NCBI RefSeq assembly: GCF_000374025.1
Contig: NZ_KB893178.1
Span: 62,001 to 126,000 of the forward strand
DNA length: 64,000 nucleotides
Direction: 5' to 3'
Source: Spirosoma panaciterrae DSM 21099
GTDB lineage: Bacteria; Bacteroidota; Bacteroidia; Cytophagales; Spirosomataceae
Shown: in pieces, positions 55,419 through 64,000 of the stretch
How positions within the stretch are numbered: position 1 is the stretch's first letter
Layout: each line of letters opens with the position of its first letter
Made by a program: the position numbers and the translations under genes
Notes under the pieces: model-generated
What the model saw: the letters and a program-made list of their open reading frames with translations, nothing else
Told to the model about the DNA's origin: nothing
The model's database searches: none

Positions 55419-55730
55419 ATGCTACAAAAAATCCTCCGCTATTTTCGTAATTTCTACGTTGCCACAGGCGTAGGGCTTCTGGCATGGATGCTGTTTTTCG
55501 ACGCCAACGACCTGCCGACGCAAATTCGAAACTGGTGGAAGCTGCACGTGCTGGAAGAGGATGTTCAGTTTTATCAGGGCAAAATTAAGGCCGTTCGAAC
55601 CGAGCGTAAGGAGTTACTGGGAAATGACCAGCTTCGGGAAAAGTTTGCCCGCGAGAAATACCTGATGAAGAAACCCGGTGAAGATGTATTCGTCATTGTG
55701 GACGAGAACAACGAACCGCTTGAAAAGTAG
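55419..55730 (+). CDS. FtsB/DivIC-family septum formation protein
   Basis: A 103-aa bitopic membrane protein of the divisome. It has an N-terminal cytoplasmic RYFRNFY segment, one membrane helix (VATGVGLLAWMLFFDANDLP), then a coiled-coil HVLEEDVQFYQGKIKAVRTE and the conserved C-terminal REKFAREKYLMKKPGEDVFV (FAREKYxMKxxxE is typical of the Bacteroidota family). It partners FtsL and FtsQ. It lies 71 bp after eno, and a repeat dyad follows the stop. Confidence 0.88.
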   Translation: MLQKILRYFRNFYVATGVGLLAWMLFFDANDLPTQIRNWWKLHVLEEDVQFYQGKIKAVRTERKELLGNDQLREKFAREKYLMKKPGEDVFVIVDENNEPLEK

Positions 55731-55806
55731 CGAGGTGCAGCGAGCATGGAGCGAGGTGATCATTGGTTCACCCTACTCCACGCTCCATGCTCCACGCCCC
55801 CTGCCG
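55730..55806. repeat. Imperfect dyad of GGAGCGTG-like units between ftsB-like and LMW-PTP genes
   Basis: On the left, GCGAGGTGCAGCGAGCATGG and AGCGAGGTGA; on the right the complement of the same units (ACTCCACGCTCCATGCTCCA), with several mismatches. It starts at the last base of the ftsB-like stop codon and ends 2 bp before the phosphatase ATG, thus filling the whole gap. Confidence 0.6.
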
Positions 55807-55808
55807 CT

Positions 55809-56327
55809 ATGATTTCCGTTCTCTTTGTTTGTTTAGGCAATATCTGCCGGTCGCCGGTGGCAGAGGGTATTTTTAAGCAGCTCATCTCCGAAGAAGGGCT
55901 TGACAAACAGATAAGTTGTGATTCGGCAGGAACATCGTCCTACCATATCGGCCAGTTACCTGATCTTCGAAGTCGTGAAAATGCCCTTGAACATGGGCTT
56001 ACGCTTACGCATCGCGCCCGCCGTTTGACGGGCGACGATTTGGCACAGTTCAATTACTTCGTAGCGATGGATGAGAAGAACCTCGAAACCATCGAAAAAT
56101 TAAACTACCGAAGTACGGGCCTACATACGACTGACACGATTTTTCTGCTACGTGAATTCGATCCCGAGGTCAGCGATGAACCTGATGTGCCGGACCCCTA
56201 CTACGAAGGTCCCGAGGTTTTCGAAGACGTTTATCAGATCTGTCTACGTTGCTGCCGACAGTTGCTTACGTATTTAATTCAACAGCATAATCTTAATGAG
56301 CGAAAGAGCGAAAGAGCGAAAGAGTGA
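55809..56327 (+). CDS. Low-molecular-weight protein tyrosine phosphatase
   Basis: A 172-aa phosphatase. The ATG at 55809 (MISVLFVCLGNICRSPVAEG) is preferred over the longer ORF because it puts the CX5R active-site loop (Cys-Leu-Gly-Asn-Ile-Cys-Arg) at the usual residue 8-14. SCDSAGTSSYHIGQLPDLRS and the general-acid Asp in VPDPYYEG are intact. The final ten residues NERKSERAKE and the stop are encoded by an octamer-repeat dyad. It probably dephosphorylates tyrosine in regulatory proteins or capsule kinases; the target is not known. Confidence 0.9.
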   Translation: MISVLFVCLGNICRSPVAEGIFKQLISEEGLDKQISCDSAGTSSYHIGQLPDLRSRENALEHGLTLTHRARRLTGDDLAQFNYFVAMDEKNLETIEKLNYRSTGLHTTDTIFLLREFDPEVSDEPDVPDPYYEGPEVFEDVYQICLRCCRQLLTYLIQQHNLNERKSERAKE

Positions 56328-56398
56328 AAAGCCAGCGTAGACTATTTTCACTCTTTCACTCTTTCACTCTTTCGCTCTCTCACTCTTTCACTCATTAA
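56293..56398. repeat. Octamer-repeat dyad overlapping the LMW-PTP stop codon
   Basis: The left arm has tandem 8-bp units AGCGAAAG, AGCGAAAG, AGCGAAAG, AGTGAAAA; the right arm (from about 56346) has six inverted units of CTTTCACT type. The outer bases TTAATGAG and CTCATTAA also pair. The left arm encodes the end of the phosphatase, the stop lies within it, and the right arm ends 3 bp before the gpmI ATG. Confidence 0.88.
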
Positions 56399-56401
56399 AA
56401 A

Positions 56402-57979
56402 ATGAACAAAAAAGTCATTCTCATCATTCTCGATGGATGGGGTATCCCGCTGAAACGCGAAGTATCTGCCATTGAATCGGCACATACACCTTTTATAAAC
56501 TCGCTGTATCCCAAATACCCGCATAGTACGCTCGAAGCGTCGGGGCTGGCCGTTGGACTACCTGCCGGTCAGATGGGTAATTCGGAAGTTGGGCACATGA
56601 ACCTTGGTGCCGGTCGGGTGGTGTATCAGGATCTGGTGAAAGTCAACAAAGCCGTTGAGGAGCACACGCTCGATAATGAGCCGGTATTGGTCGATGCCCT
56701 GAATTATGCCAAAGCCAACAACAAGCAGGTGCATTTCATTGGACTCGTTTCGGACGGTGGGGTTCATGCACACGTAGATCACCTCAAAGGATTATTGTCC
56801 ATCGCTCACGCCCACGATCTGACGAACGTATATGTCCACGCCTTTACCGACGGCCGCGACACCGACCCGAAAGGGGGTATTGGGTATATCTCAGAAGTTC
56901 AGGACCACATGGCCGCCACTACCGGGCAGATTGCCAGCGTGGTTGGGCGGTATTATGCCATGGACCGCGATAATCGCTGGGAACGGGTAAAAGTTGCTTA
57001 CGACGCTATGGTACACGGTATTGGTACCAAAGTGGCTGCGTCGGGGGTAACCCAGGCATTGCAGGAGTCATATGATGCCGACATTACCGATGAGTTTGTC
57101 AAACCAATCATTGTCAGCAATCCCGACGGCTCGCCTGTAGCGGTTATTGAAGAAGGTGACGTCGTGCTTTGCTTCAATTTCCGTACCGACCGTGGCCGCG
57201 AGATTACGCAGGCACTGACGCAGAAGGACTTCCCGGAACAGGGCATGCAGAAACTGCCACTGTACTACATCACCATGACCAACTACGACAGCGAGTTTAT
57301 GAATGTCAAGGTGATTTTCGATAAAGATAATTTGTCGAAAACGCTGGGTGAAGTCGTGGCTGATGCGGGCCGGAAACAGATTCGCATTGCCGAAACCGAG
57401 AAATATCCGCACGTTACGTTCTTCTTCTCCGGTGGGCGGGAAGAACCTTTTGTGGGTGAAAAACGGCTGTTGTGCCCGTCGCCTAAGGAAATGACCGTTC
57501 TGGACGACCGGGGTGTGCAGATTACCATTCCGGTAAAAACCTACGATCAGATTCCGGAAATGGCCGCTTACGATATTCGGAATGCCATCATTCCGGAATT
57601 GGAGAAAGAAGAAACGGATTTCATCTGCCTGAACTTTGCCAATACCGATATGGTCGGCCATACAGGTGTATTTTCTGCCGTTGTGAAGGCTGCCGAAACG
57701 GCTGATGCCTGTGCCCAGGCTGTAACAGAAGCAGCTCTTGCGCATGGCTATACCACAATCATCATCGCCGACCACGGGAATGCCGAGTACATGATCAATG
57801 ACGACGGTACCCCTAATACAGCGCATACAACGAACCTGGTTCCCTGCATCCTGATCGATAAAGACTATCATCCGGAGCTGAAAGATGGGAAACTGGCCGA
57901 TATTGCTCCTACTATTCTTCAGTTGATGGGTATTCCGCAACCCCCCGAAATGGGTGGCGTAAGTTTGATCAAAGAATAG
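56402..57979 (+). CDS. gpmI: Cofactor-independent phosphoglycerate mutase
   Basis: Two-metal, phosphoserine-intermediate enzyme interconverting 3- and 2-phosphoglycerate (525 aa, full length). LIILDGWGIPL gives the first metal-binding Asp; GQMGNSEVGHMNLGAGR holds the catalytic Ser; HAFTDGRDTDPKGG and NFRTDRGREITQAL bind substrate; NFANTDMVGHTG and IADHGNAEYM complete the metal sites. With eno nearby, two consecutive glycolytic steps lie in one cluster. XisH follows 1 bp after the stop. Confidence 0.98.
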   Translation: MNKKVILIILDGWGIPLKREVSAIESAHTPFINSLYPKYPHSTLEASGLAVGLPAGQMGNSEVGHMNLGAGRVVYQDLVKVNKAVEEHTLDNEPVLVDALNYAKANNKQVHFIGLVSDGGVHAHVDHLKGLLSIAHAHDLTNVYVHAFTDGRDTDPKGGIGYISEVQDHMAATTGQIASVVGRYYAMDRDNRWERVKVAYDAMVHGIGTKVAASGVTQALQESYDADITDEFVKPIIVSNPDGSPVAVIEEGDVVLCFNFRTDRGREITQALTQKDFPEQGMQKLPLYYITMTNYDSEFMNVKVIFDKDNLSKTLGEVVADAGRKQIRIAETEKYPHVTFFFSGGREEPFVGEKRLLCPSPKEMTVLDDRGVQITIPVKTYDQIPEMAAYDIRNAIIPELEKEETDFICLNFANTDMVGHTGVFSAVVKAAETADACAQAVTEAALAHGYTTIIIADHGNAEYMINDDGTPNTAHTTNLVPCILIDKDYHPELKDGKLADIAPTILQLMGIPQPPEMGGVSLIKE

Positions 57980-57980
57980 A

Positions 57981-58430
57981 GTGGCAGCGAAGGATTTATA
58001 TCATCAGGCTGTTGTTAAAGCGTTGGAAGCTGATGGCTGGATGGTCCGAAAAGACCCTCTAGCCATTACTTTTTTGAACCGTACAGTTTTCGTTGATTTG
58101 GGTATTGAAGGCGTATCGTTAATCGCTAATCGATCGGGAAGAAAAATCGCTATTGAAATCAAAAGTTTTCTGAGTACCTCGCCGATAAAGGATTTTCAGG
58201 AAGCGATTGGGCAATACCTGATGTATGAACTGATTCTGAATGAAACAGATCCCGAGATTGAACTTTGGCTGGCTGTTCCAGTTGCTGTCTATGATGAATT
58301 CTTTCTGGAGGAGTTTACGCTCTTTGTTCTAAGTAAGATTTCGATTAGTTTAGTTATATTTGATCAGGTCGCATCGAAAATTGTCAAATGGATTCCATCA
58401 ATATCTATAGGCAGGCCGCCCAGCAGATAG
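57981..58430 (+). CDS. xisH: XisH-family PD-(D/E)XK protein
   Basis: A 149-aa protein of the XisH family, which is required, with XisI, for excision of the fdxN element in Anabaena. It starts with GTG, 1 bp after gpmI. Typical start AAKDLYHQAVVKALEADGWM and YRTV-like core FLNRTVFVDLGIEG. The VDLG and IAIEIKSFL segments give the Asp and Glu-x-Lys of a PD-(D/E)XK nuclease-like fold. LGQYLMY-like and WLAVPVAVYDEFF match the family. The last about 15 codons overlap xisI. No site-specific recombinase lies nearby, so its role here is unknown. Confidence 0.88.
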   Translation: MAAKDLYHQAVVKALEADGWMVRKDPLAITFLNRTVFVDLGIEGVSLIANRSGRKIAIEIKSFLSTSPIKDFQEAIGQYLMYELILNETDPEIELWLAVPVAVYDEFFLEEFTLFVLSKISISLVIFDQVASKIVKWIPSISIGRPPSR

Positions 58431-58720
58431 TTGAGCGGTACGCATCGTATCAATCAGGTAGCCATGAAATTCATCATGAATTGGTAATGGATACTGTGCG
58501 GGACCACTATGAAGTGTTAGTTATCGGATGGCAAAAAGGACGGCGTGTGTACCATACGATGATGCATTTTGACATTATTGAAAGCAAGATTTGGATTCAG
58601 GTAAATAATACTGACAGGGACTTATCAGCGGAGTTAATCGAATTAGGGGTTTTGAAAGACGATATAGTGATTGCTTTCCATCCTGAAGGCATTCGCAGAC
58701 ACTTGATACCAGCGGCTTAA
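58388..58720 (+). CDS. xisI: XisI-family protein
   Basis: A 110-aa partner of XisH; the start overlaps xisH by 43 bp, consistent with coupled translation. Family features include the N-terminal YRQAAQQIVERYASYQSGSH, VRDHYEVLVIGWQKGRRVYH with the aromatic-rich hairpin, IIESKIWIQVNNTDRDLSAE (IQxNxTE-like) and the final VIAFHPEGIRRHLIPAA. Most XisHI pairs are from cyanobacteria; horizontal origin is inferred, not shown. The pair is followed by a terminator. Confidence 0.9.
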   Translation: MDSINIYRQAAQQIVERYASYQSGSHEIHHELVMDTVRDHYEVLVIGWQKGRRVYHTMMHFDIIESKIWIQVNNTDRDLSAELIELGVLKDDIVIAFHPEGIRRHLIPAA

Positions 58721-58737
58721 TAGGCTCTAGGGGTTAT

Positions 58738-58772
58738 AAAAGCCGCACTTGTTCGATCAGGTTGCGGCTTTT
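58738..58772 (+). terminator. Rho-independent terminator after xisI
   Basis: AAAAGCCGCA (58738-58747) pairs with TGCGGCTTTT (58763-58772), followed by T, 18 bp after the xisI stop. Confidence 0.9.
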
Positions 58773-58841
58773 TTGTTACCATACATAAAAATCCGTGGTC
58801 TAGTGCTTATTATAAAGTAGTAGTCCCATCAACTGCTCTTT

Positions 58842-58879
58842 AAGTAAGGAAACCGGAAAGCTTGTCGTTTCCCTTACTT
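58842..58879 (+). promoter_or_regulatory. Leader hairpin abutting the GH88 start codon
   Basis: AAGTAAGGAAAC (58842-58853) can pair with GTTTCCCTTACTT (58867-58879) with a single bulged base, ending 1 nt before the ATG at 58881. In an mRNA it would enclose the ribosome-binding region, suggesting translational control. It could instead be a DNA operator. Confidence 0.5.
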
Positions 58880-58880
58880 T

Positions 58881-60260
58881 ATGCAGATTAACTATTCCTT
58901 ACAACTCACCGATCTTACCGCAAAACTTGACCGATTCTGGGACCTGTCTGGTCAGAAAATACGCCTGATTGAAGCCGAATACGACGTGTCAAAAGGCTCC
59001 CCGGTTTTTACCTGGGCGGGTAAATACACAACCCGTGGCTGGACCGAGTGGACACAGGGGTTCCAGTTTGGTTCCGCCATTTTACAGTTTGATGCTACCA
59101 ACAATACTGAATTTCTGGAAATAGGCCGCCAGAAAACACTTCGTGTAATGGCTCCGCACATTAGCCACATTGGTGTGCATGACCACGGATTTAATAACGT
59201 GAGCACGTATGGGAATTTACTGCGGCTCATGCAGGAGGGCCGAATTCCGCACAATGAATGGGAAAAGAATTTTTATGAACTGGCCCTGAAAATCTCCGGT
59301 GCCGTACAGGCTAGCCGATGGACTACCGTTAAAAACGGTGGCTTCATTAGCTCGTTCAATGGCCCTCATTCACTGTTTGTCGATACTATTCGTTCCTGCC
59401 GGGCGCTAGTGGTGAGTCATGCGCTTGGGCATGTGTTTCAGGGTGAGGGCGATGCAAAAATAAGTCTGCTGGAACGGGCTTTGCAGCATATGAAAGCCAC
59501 TGCCGATTATTCCGTGTTCTACGGTGAAGGGCGGGATTCGTACGATGTGTGGGGCCGGACTGCTCACGAAAGCGTATTCAACGTAAAAGATGGCAATTTT
59601 CGCTGCCCCAATTCTCAGCAGGGGTATTCCGGCTTTACGACCTGGACACGCGGCTTGGCCTGGGCTATGTGTGGGTTTGCCGAAGAACTGGAATGGCTGG
59701 CTACCTGCGACGATGCCGAACTAGAACCCTTTGGCGGGCGAACAACTATCGAAGCCTACATGCTCAAAGCGGCAGCCGCTACCTGCGATTTTTTTATTGA
59801 AAACACGCCTACCGACGGCATTCCGTATTGGGATACGGGGGCGCCTACCCTGCATCGCCTGGGTGATTACCTGAATCGTCCGGCAGATCCTTACAATGCA
59901 TTTGAACCTGTGGATAGTTCGGCGGCCGCTATTGGTGCTCAGGGATTACTGCGTTTAGGGAACTATTTAACAGAAAAAGGCAATGAAGAAGCCGGTAAAC
60001 GCTACTTCCAGGCTGGCCTAACCACGCTTGATACACTCCTTGATGCCCCATATTTGAGCACGAATCCAACGCATCAGGGCTTGCTGCTGCATTCGATCTA
60101 TCACCAACCCAATGGCTGGGACTATGTACCACCCGGCAGCCACATTGCCAATGGTGAGTCGAGCATGTGGGGTGATTATCACATCCGCGAAGTGGCACTC
60201 TACCTACAACGCATCATCCGTAACGAACCGTACTATACCTTCTTTAACTGCATCGCCTGA
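58881..60260 (+). CDS. GH88-like unsaturated uronyl hydrolase
   Basis: A 459-aa (alpha/alpha)6-barrel enzyme related to unsaturated glucuronyl/rhamnogalacturonyl hydrolases. The two Asp residues that act in the family appear in [15 protein letters not shown] and in [15 protein letters not shown]. Other markers are [55 protein letters not shown] and ESSMWGDYH. The usual WxRGQ of the pocket is WTRGL here, suggesting altered specificity. No signal peptide, so it should act in the cytoplasm on imported oligosaccharide. First gene of an apparent operon with the flavoenzyme and the SDR. Confidence 0.85.
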   Translation: MQINYSLQLTDLTAKLDRFWDLSGQKIRLIEAEYDVSKGSPVFTWAGKYTTRGWTEWTQGFQFGSAILQFDATNNTEFLEIGRQKTLRVMAPHISHIGVHDHGFNNVSTYGNLLRLMQEGRIPHNEWEKNFYELALKISGAVQASRWTTVKNGGFISSFNGPHSLFVDTIRSCRALVVSHALGHVFQGEGDAKISLLERALQHMKATADYSVFYGEGRDSYDVWGRTAHESVFNVKDGNFRCPNSQQGYSGFTTWTRGLAWAMCGFAEELEWLATCDDAELEPFGGRTTIEAYMLKAAAATCDFFIENTPTDGIPYWDTGAPTLHRLGDYLNRPADPYNAFEPVDSSAAAIGAQGLLRLGNYLTEKGNEEAGKRYFQAGLTTLDTLLDAPYLSTNPTHQGLLLHSIYHQPNGWDYVPPGSHIANGESSMWGDYHIREVALYLQRIIRNEPYYTFFNCIA

Positions 60261-60271
60261 TTGTTTTGCCC

Positions 60272-61717
60272 ATGAGTGAGAAATACAAACCCGCCTACCC
60301 GCGTATGGCTCAGCTAAAAACGGCTGCGGACCTGCATAACTACCTGGAAAAGAATCATATCGAGTTGCCGTTCGATGAAACGGTGTTACCCCCCGCCGAA
60401 AGTCCGTTCAACCGACCGATTCATCTGAAGTCGGGAAAAACGATTGGCAATAGCCTTTGTATTCTGCCGATGGAAGGGTGGGACGGTACTACAGACGGAA
60501 GACCAACCGACTTTACCCGAAATCGGTGGAAGAAGTTTGCCATTAGTGGGGCCAAACTGCTCTTTGGTTGTGAAGCTGTTGCGGTTTGTCATGCCGGAAA
60601 AGCCAACCCAAATCAACTGGTCCTGAACGATGAAACCTTTTCGGATTTCGTCGATTTACGTCAGCAACTTCTTAAAGATCATTCCGAGGCCTTTGGAGCA
60701 ACCGACGATCTGCTGATCGGCCTGCAATTGACGCATTCCGGGCGGTTCTGCAAACCAAAAAGTCATAAAGCCTTTGAGTCAAAAATTCTGTATAGCCATC
60801 CGTTTCTGAACAGTAAGTTTGGCATGGCGGCCGATTACCCGGTACTGACCGATGAAGACATCGACCAAATCATCGAGCAATACGTTCAGGCGGCTGTGCT
60901 GGCCCAAAAAGCAGGATTCGACTTTGTCGACATCAAGCACTGTCATGGGTATCTGGGGCATGAATTTTTGAGCGCGGTAAGCCGTGAGGGCCAGTATGGC
61001 GGTTCCTTTGAAAATCGAACCCGCTACCTGCGAAACATTGTGGCGGGTATCCGGCAGGCAGCATCCGGCTTGGAAATCGGTATTCGATTGAGCGCTTTCG
61101 ATATGTTGCCCTTCAAAAAAGGGCCAGCTGGAACAGGTATCCCCGAATCGGCCGAACAATATCCGTTTGCCTTTGGGGGTAAGTCGGATGGGCTTGGCCC
61201 GGATCTGACCGAAACCAAAGCTTTTTTGGCCCTGGCCGAATCGTTGGGTATTCAGTTGGTTTGCATTACGGGAGGAAGTCCATATTATAACCCTCACCTG
61301 ATGCGTCCTGCTTTATTCCCACCCTCTGATGGCTATTTGCCTCCCGAAGATCCGCTGCTGGGTGTAAAACGGCAAATCGACGTGACGCATGAGTTGAAGC
61401 AGGCTTTTCCTGAACTAGTGATTATTGGATCAGGCTATTCGTATTTGCAGGAATGGTTGCCCAATGTGGCGCAGTACGTGTTGCGGCACAACATGGCCGA
61501 TAGTGTTGGTTTCGGGCGAATGGTGTTGTCGTATCCGACCATGCCTGCCGATATGCTGGCAGGCCGTTCGCTGGTCCGAAACCATATCTGCCGTACGTTC
61601 TCCGATTGTACCACGGCTCCCCGTAATGGACTTATTTCGGGTTGCTATCCGCTGGACACACTCTACAAAAAAAGCCCCGAGGCCGAACAGCTTAAAGCGC
61701 TAAAAGACAGCCTGTGA
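60272..61717 (+). CDS. NADH:flavin oxidoreductase (OYE family)
   Basis: FMN-dependent TIM-barrel reductase of 481 aa. The ATG at 60272 lies 11 bp after the GH88 stop. Family markers: [19 protein letters not shown] (N-terminal FMN site), [34 protein letters not shown] and [25 protein letters not shown] and [12 protein letters not shown]. The catalytic pair His-x-x-His/Asn at KHCHGY differs slightly from classic Old Yellow Enzyme. It probably reduces an enone-type or unsaturated sugar intermediate; this is inference from the operon. Confidence 0.9.
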   Translation: MSEKYKPAYPRMAQLKTAADLHNYLEKNHIELPFDETVLPPAESPFNRPIHLKSGKTIGNSLCILPMEGWDGTTDGRPTDFTRNRWKKFAISGAKLLFGCEAVAVCHAGKANPNQLVLNDETFSDFVDLRQQLLKDHSEAFGATDDLLIGLQLTHSGRFCKPKSHKAFESKILYSHPFLNSKFGMAADYPVLTDEDIDQIIEQYVQAAVLAQKAGFDFVDIKHCHGYLGHEFLSAVSREGQYGGSFENRTRYLRNIVAGIRQAASGLEIGIRLSAFDMLPFKKGPAGTGIPESAEQYPFAFGGKSDGLGPDLTETKAFLALAESLGIQLVCITGGSPYYNPHLMRPALFPPSDGYLPPEDPLLGVKRQIDVTHELKQAFPELVIIGSGYSYLQEWLPNVAQYVLRHNMADSVGFGRMVLSYPTMPADMLAGRSLVRNHICRTFSDCTTAPRNGLISGCYPLDTLYKKSPEAEQLKALKDSL

Positions 61718-62499
61718 AAAACGTGAAACATAAGCCAGTAGCTCTCATAACGGGTGGTAGTCGCGGTATTGGCTATGGTATTGCCGAACATCTGGCAAAA
61801 GCAGGCTTTGACCTCGCTATCAATGGTGTTCGGCCCGAAACGCTGGTGACAGATGCACTGGACAACCTACGGGCACTGGGCGCAGAGGTGATCTACTGTC
61901 CCGGTGATATTGCGTCGCGGGAAGACCGGCTGAGTATGCTGGAGAAAATAAAGGCGTATTACGGTCGGCTGAATGTGCTGGTAAATAATGCCGGTGTTGC
62001 GCCCAAAGAGCGTCGGGATATTCTGGAAGCAACGGAAGAAAGTTTTGAGTACGTACTATCGACCAACTTGCAGGGGGCCTATTTTCTGACACAAGCGGTA
62101 GCCAACTGGATGATTGAGCAAAAAAGAGATGCTCCTGACTTTGCTGGCCGAATCATTACCATTTCGTCGGTTTCAGCTACCGTTGCTTCCGTAAACCGGG
62201 GTGAGTATTGCGTAGCGAAAGCCGGATTGAGCATGGCGACTCAACTCTTTGCGGCCCGGCTTGGTGAGTTCGATATTCCGGTTTATGAGGTCCGTCCGGG
62301 CATTATCCAAACCGATATGACGGCAGGTGTCACGGCCAAATACGACAGGCTGATTGCCGATGGGTTGTGTGTGCAGAAACGATGGGGGCTTCCCGACGAT
62401 GTTGGTCGGGTGGTTGCGTCATTGGCCAGGGGCGACTTTCCGTATTCGACAGGTCAGGTAATTATGGTGGATGGCGGCATGACGTTGCCCCGTTTATAA
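61714..62499 (+). CDS. Short-chain dehydrogenase/reductase (SDR)
   Basis: A 261-aa NAD(P)-dependent oxidoreductase. [12 protein letters not shown] is the nucleotide-binding motif, LVNNAGVA the NAG motif, TISSVSATV the catalytic Ser region and YCVAK the YxxxK catalytic pair; the C-terminal [15 protein letters not shown] is standard. GTG start overlaps the stop of the flavoenzyme by 4 bp (GTGA), showing translational coupling. FabG-like annotations are likely to be wrong in this context; a sugar or ketouronate substrate is more plausible. Confidence 0.93.
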   Translation: MKNVKHKPVALITGGSRGIGYGIAEHLAKAGFDLAINGVRPETLVTDALDNLRALGAEVIYCPGDIASREDRLSMLEKIKAYYGRLNVLVNNAGVAPKERRDILEATEESFEYVLSTNLQGAYFLTQAVANWMIEQKRDAPDFAGRIITISSVSATVASVNRGEYCVAKAGLSMATQLFAARLGEFDIPVYEVRPGIIQTDMTAGVTAKYDRLIADGLCVQKRWGLPDDVGRVVASLARGDFPYSTGQVIMVDGGMTLPRL

Positions 62500-62688
62500 G
62501 TTTTTGATAATCAGTTGGTGGTTTTTCGATTAGTTTACCACTGCCCTCCACTTTATGTTCTGAAAACTCATTACGGATTCGTTTGACCATTGTAGTCGTA
62601 TTTAAGTCAATCAGCGTATTACGATATGACAGAAGAATTGAACGTTTGCCTAACGAACGTACTGAACGTCTAAATCCTAAAATTGCAC

Positions 62689-63993
62689 ATGGAGAGTCAA
62701 AACGAATCTCGTAGAAAATTTATTAAATCGGCGGCTGTAGGGTCTATAGCTGCCTTCGGCTTACCTACCTACATTCCGGCCCACGCGTTTGGGGCTAACG
62801 ATCGGGTCCGGGTAGCCGTTATCGGGGTCAATGGTCGGGGGAAAGATCACATTCAGGGGTTTTCCAAGCTGAAAGATGTTGAAGTGGTTACTCTTTGCGA
62901 TGTCGACAGCAACGTACTTCAGGAACGAGCTTCGGATTTCGAAAAGAAATACAACCGAAAAGTGCAGACCATCGGTGATTTGCGGCAGGTTTACGACGAC
63001 AAAAACATCGATGCCGTCAGCATCGCTACCCCAAACCATTGGCATGCGCTGGCAGCTATCTGGGCGTGTCAGGCTGGTAAGGATGTGTACGTCGAAAAAC
63101 CGGGTGCACACAACCTTCACGAAGGCCGTAAACTGGTTGAAGCTGCCTCCCGCTACAATCGCATCGTGCAGCATGGCGTACAGTTACGAAGCTCGGAAGC
63201 CATTCAGGAAGCGATCAAGCACCTGCGTGATGGCCTGATCGGGAAGGTCTATATGGCCAGAGGGCTGGTGTTTAAATGGCGTCCAAGCATCGGTGATCTG
63301 GGAAAATCAGCGGTTCCGGCCGAACTGAACTGGAACTTATGGCAAGGGCCCGCTCAGGAAAAGGAATTCAGCAAAAATTACGTTCATTACAACTGGCACT
63401 GGTTCTGGGATTATGGTAATGGCGACATCGGCAACCAGGGCATTCACGAAACCGACCTTTGTATGTGGGGGCTGGATGTAGGTTTTCCTGAAGAAATCAC
63501 ATCGTCGGGTGGTAAATTTCTCTGGAATGACTGCAAGGAAACGCCCGAAACTCTCACTTCGGTCTATAAATATCCCTCACAGGGCAAAGTCATTCAGTTT
63601 GAAGTACGTCCCTGGATGACCAATAAAGAGGATGGTGTCGAGATCGGGAATCTATTCTACGGCGACAAAGGCTATATGGTGATCAACGGTTACGACGATT
63701 ACAAAACCTTCCTGGGCAAGGAACGTACGCCCGGCCCCGCCCGAAAAGCGGGAGGGGATCACTACGCCAATTTCATCGACTGTGTGCGGTCGCGGGATAA
63801 GTCGAAACAGAATGGTCCTGTCGAAACAGCGCATCTGGCTTCGGGTATTGCGCACCTTGGCAATATTTCCTATCGATTAGGGCGAACGTTACATTTTGAT
63901 CCGAAAAACGAAGTATTCGTCGGCGATAAGGAAGCCAATCAGATGCTTACCCGTAAGTACCGCGCTCCGTTTGTAGTGCCCGAAAAAGTGTAA
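62689..63993 (+). CDS. Tat-exported Gfo/Idh/MocA-family oxidoreductase
   Basis: A 434-aa exported NAD(P)-dependent oxidoreductase. The leader ESRRKFIKSAAVGSIAAFGL is a twin-arginine signal; the ATG at 62689 is chosen over an in-frame TTG two codons upstream. Rossmann fold RVAVIGVNGRGKDHIQGF, NADH-binding region ATPNHWHALAAIWACQAGKD with YVEKPGAHNLHEG (EKP motif), and the C-terminal domain NGDIGNQGIHETDLCMWGLD with a conserved His. Similar architecture to the protein at 8148-9515. It follows the GH88-OYE-SDR operon by 189 bp and may act on related sugars. Confidence 0.92.
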   Translation: MESQNESRRKFIKSAAVGSIAAFGLPTYIPAHAFGANDRVRVAVIGVNGRGKDHIQGFSKLKDVEVVTLCDVDSNVLQERASDFEKKYNRKVQTIGDLRQVYDDKNIDAVSIATPNHWHALAAIWACQAGKDVYVEKPGAHNLHEGRKLVEAASRYNRIVQHGVQLRSSEAIQEAIKHLRDGLIGKVYMARGLVFKWRPSIGDLGKSAVPAELNWNLWQGPAQEKEFSKNYVHYNWHWFWDYGNGDIGNQGIHETDLCMWGLDVGFPEEITSSGGKFLWNDCKETPETLTSVYKYPSQGKVIQFEVRPWMTNKEDGVEIGNLFYGDKGYMVINGYDDYKTFLGKERTPGPARKAGGDHYANFIDCVRSRDKSKQNGPVETAHLASGIAHLGNISYRLGRTLHFDPKNEVFVGDKEANQMLTRKYRAPFVVPEKV

Positions 63994-64000
63994 TCCTAAT

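Noticed and set aside
57068-57940. 290-aa minus-strand ORF
   Set aside because: Lies fully inside gpmI on the other strand, with no motif; gpmI is intact and well supported.

Overview
The window reads as a chromosomal segment of a Bacteroidota bacterium of the order Cytophagales, most like Spirosoma and relatives. This is inferred from the SusC/SusD pair, BatD, Tat-exported Gfo/Idh oxidoreductases, CRTAC1-like FG-GAP lipoproteins, several TAnnTTTG-type -7 promoter boxes, and start codons mostly without a strong Shine-Dalgarno. No rRNA, tRNA, CRISPR array, prophage or complete insertion sequence was seen.

Layout. 1-9515: the 5' tip of a secreted protein, pbpC (penicillin-binding protein 1C), a beta-CASP metallo-hydrolase, a small conserved-looking ORF, batD, aroC, apbE and a Tat-exported oxidoreductase. 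9728-17342: a TonB-dependent receptor, an APC permease, and a convergent GlcD/GlpC-type FAD/Fe-S dehydrogenase. 17823-34046: an outer-membrane nutrient locus of SusC, SusD, two tandem 1130-1160-residue FG-GAP/ASPIC-UnbV lipoproteins, a vanadium-haloperoxidase-like lipoprotein, a small secreted protein and a secreted GH65 enzyme. 34113-41300: TetR, DoxX-like, glutathionylspermidine-synthase-like, secreted nucleoside hydrolase, recX, glycosyltransferase, M48 protease. 41376-44299 (minus strand): nrdB, then a small defence/mobile island of HNH endonuclease, truncated vsr and a PIN-domain toxin-antitoxin pair. 44425-53791: uvrA, a membrane protein, a RAYT-type transposase, an amidohydrolase, gltA, a lipoprotein, recA. 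54067-58720: eno, ftsB-like, low-molecular-weight protein tyrosine phosphatase, gpmI, then xisH-xisI. 58881-63993: a GH88-like hydrolase, OYE-family flavoenzyme and SDR operon, then a second Tat-exported Gfo/Idh protein.

The most unusual layer is repetitive DNA. A 111-bp REPIN-like element (two near-identical 44-bp arms in inverted orientation) sits in frame inside pbpC, and a RAYT, the transposase class linked to REPs in other bacteria, lies 47 kb away. Separately, at least six loci carry 'dyads' of short tandem repeats with a 7- or 8-bp unit. Some fill intergenic gaps, some lie inside reading frames (FAD/Fe-S dehydrogenase, first FG-GAP lipoprotein), and one supplies the C-terminal residues and stop codon of the tyrosine phosphatase. 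Other points are the Vsr gene cut at the start codon of an HNH nuclease gene, and an XisH/XisI pair best known from cyanobacteria.

Functionally the accessory genes suggest scavenging of complex organic matter: SusCD import, surface lipoproteins, GH65 and GH88 glycosidases, sugar-modifying oxidoreductases and a periplasmic nucleoside hydrolase. The rest is housekeeping metabolism and DNA repair. All assignments rest on recognising motifs by eye; no database search was run.
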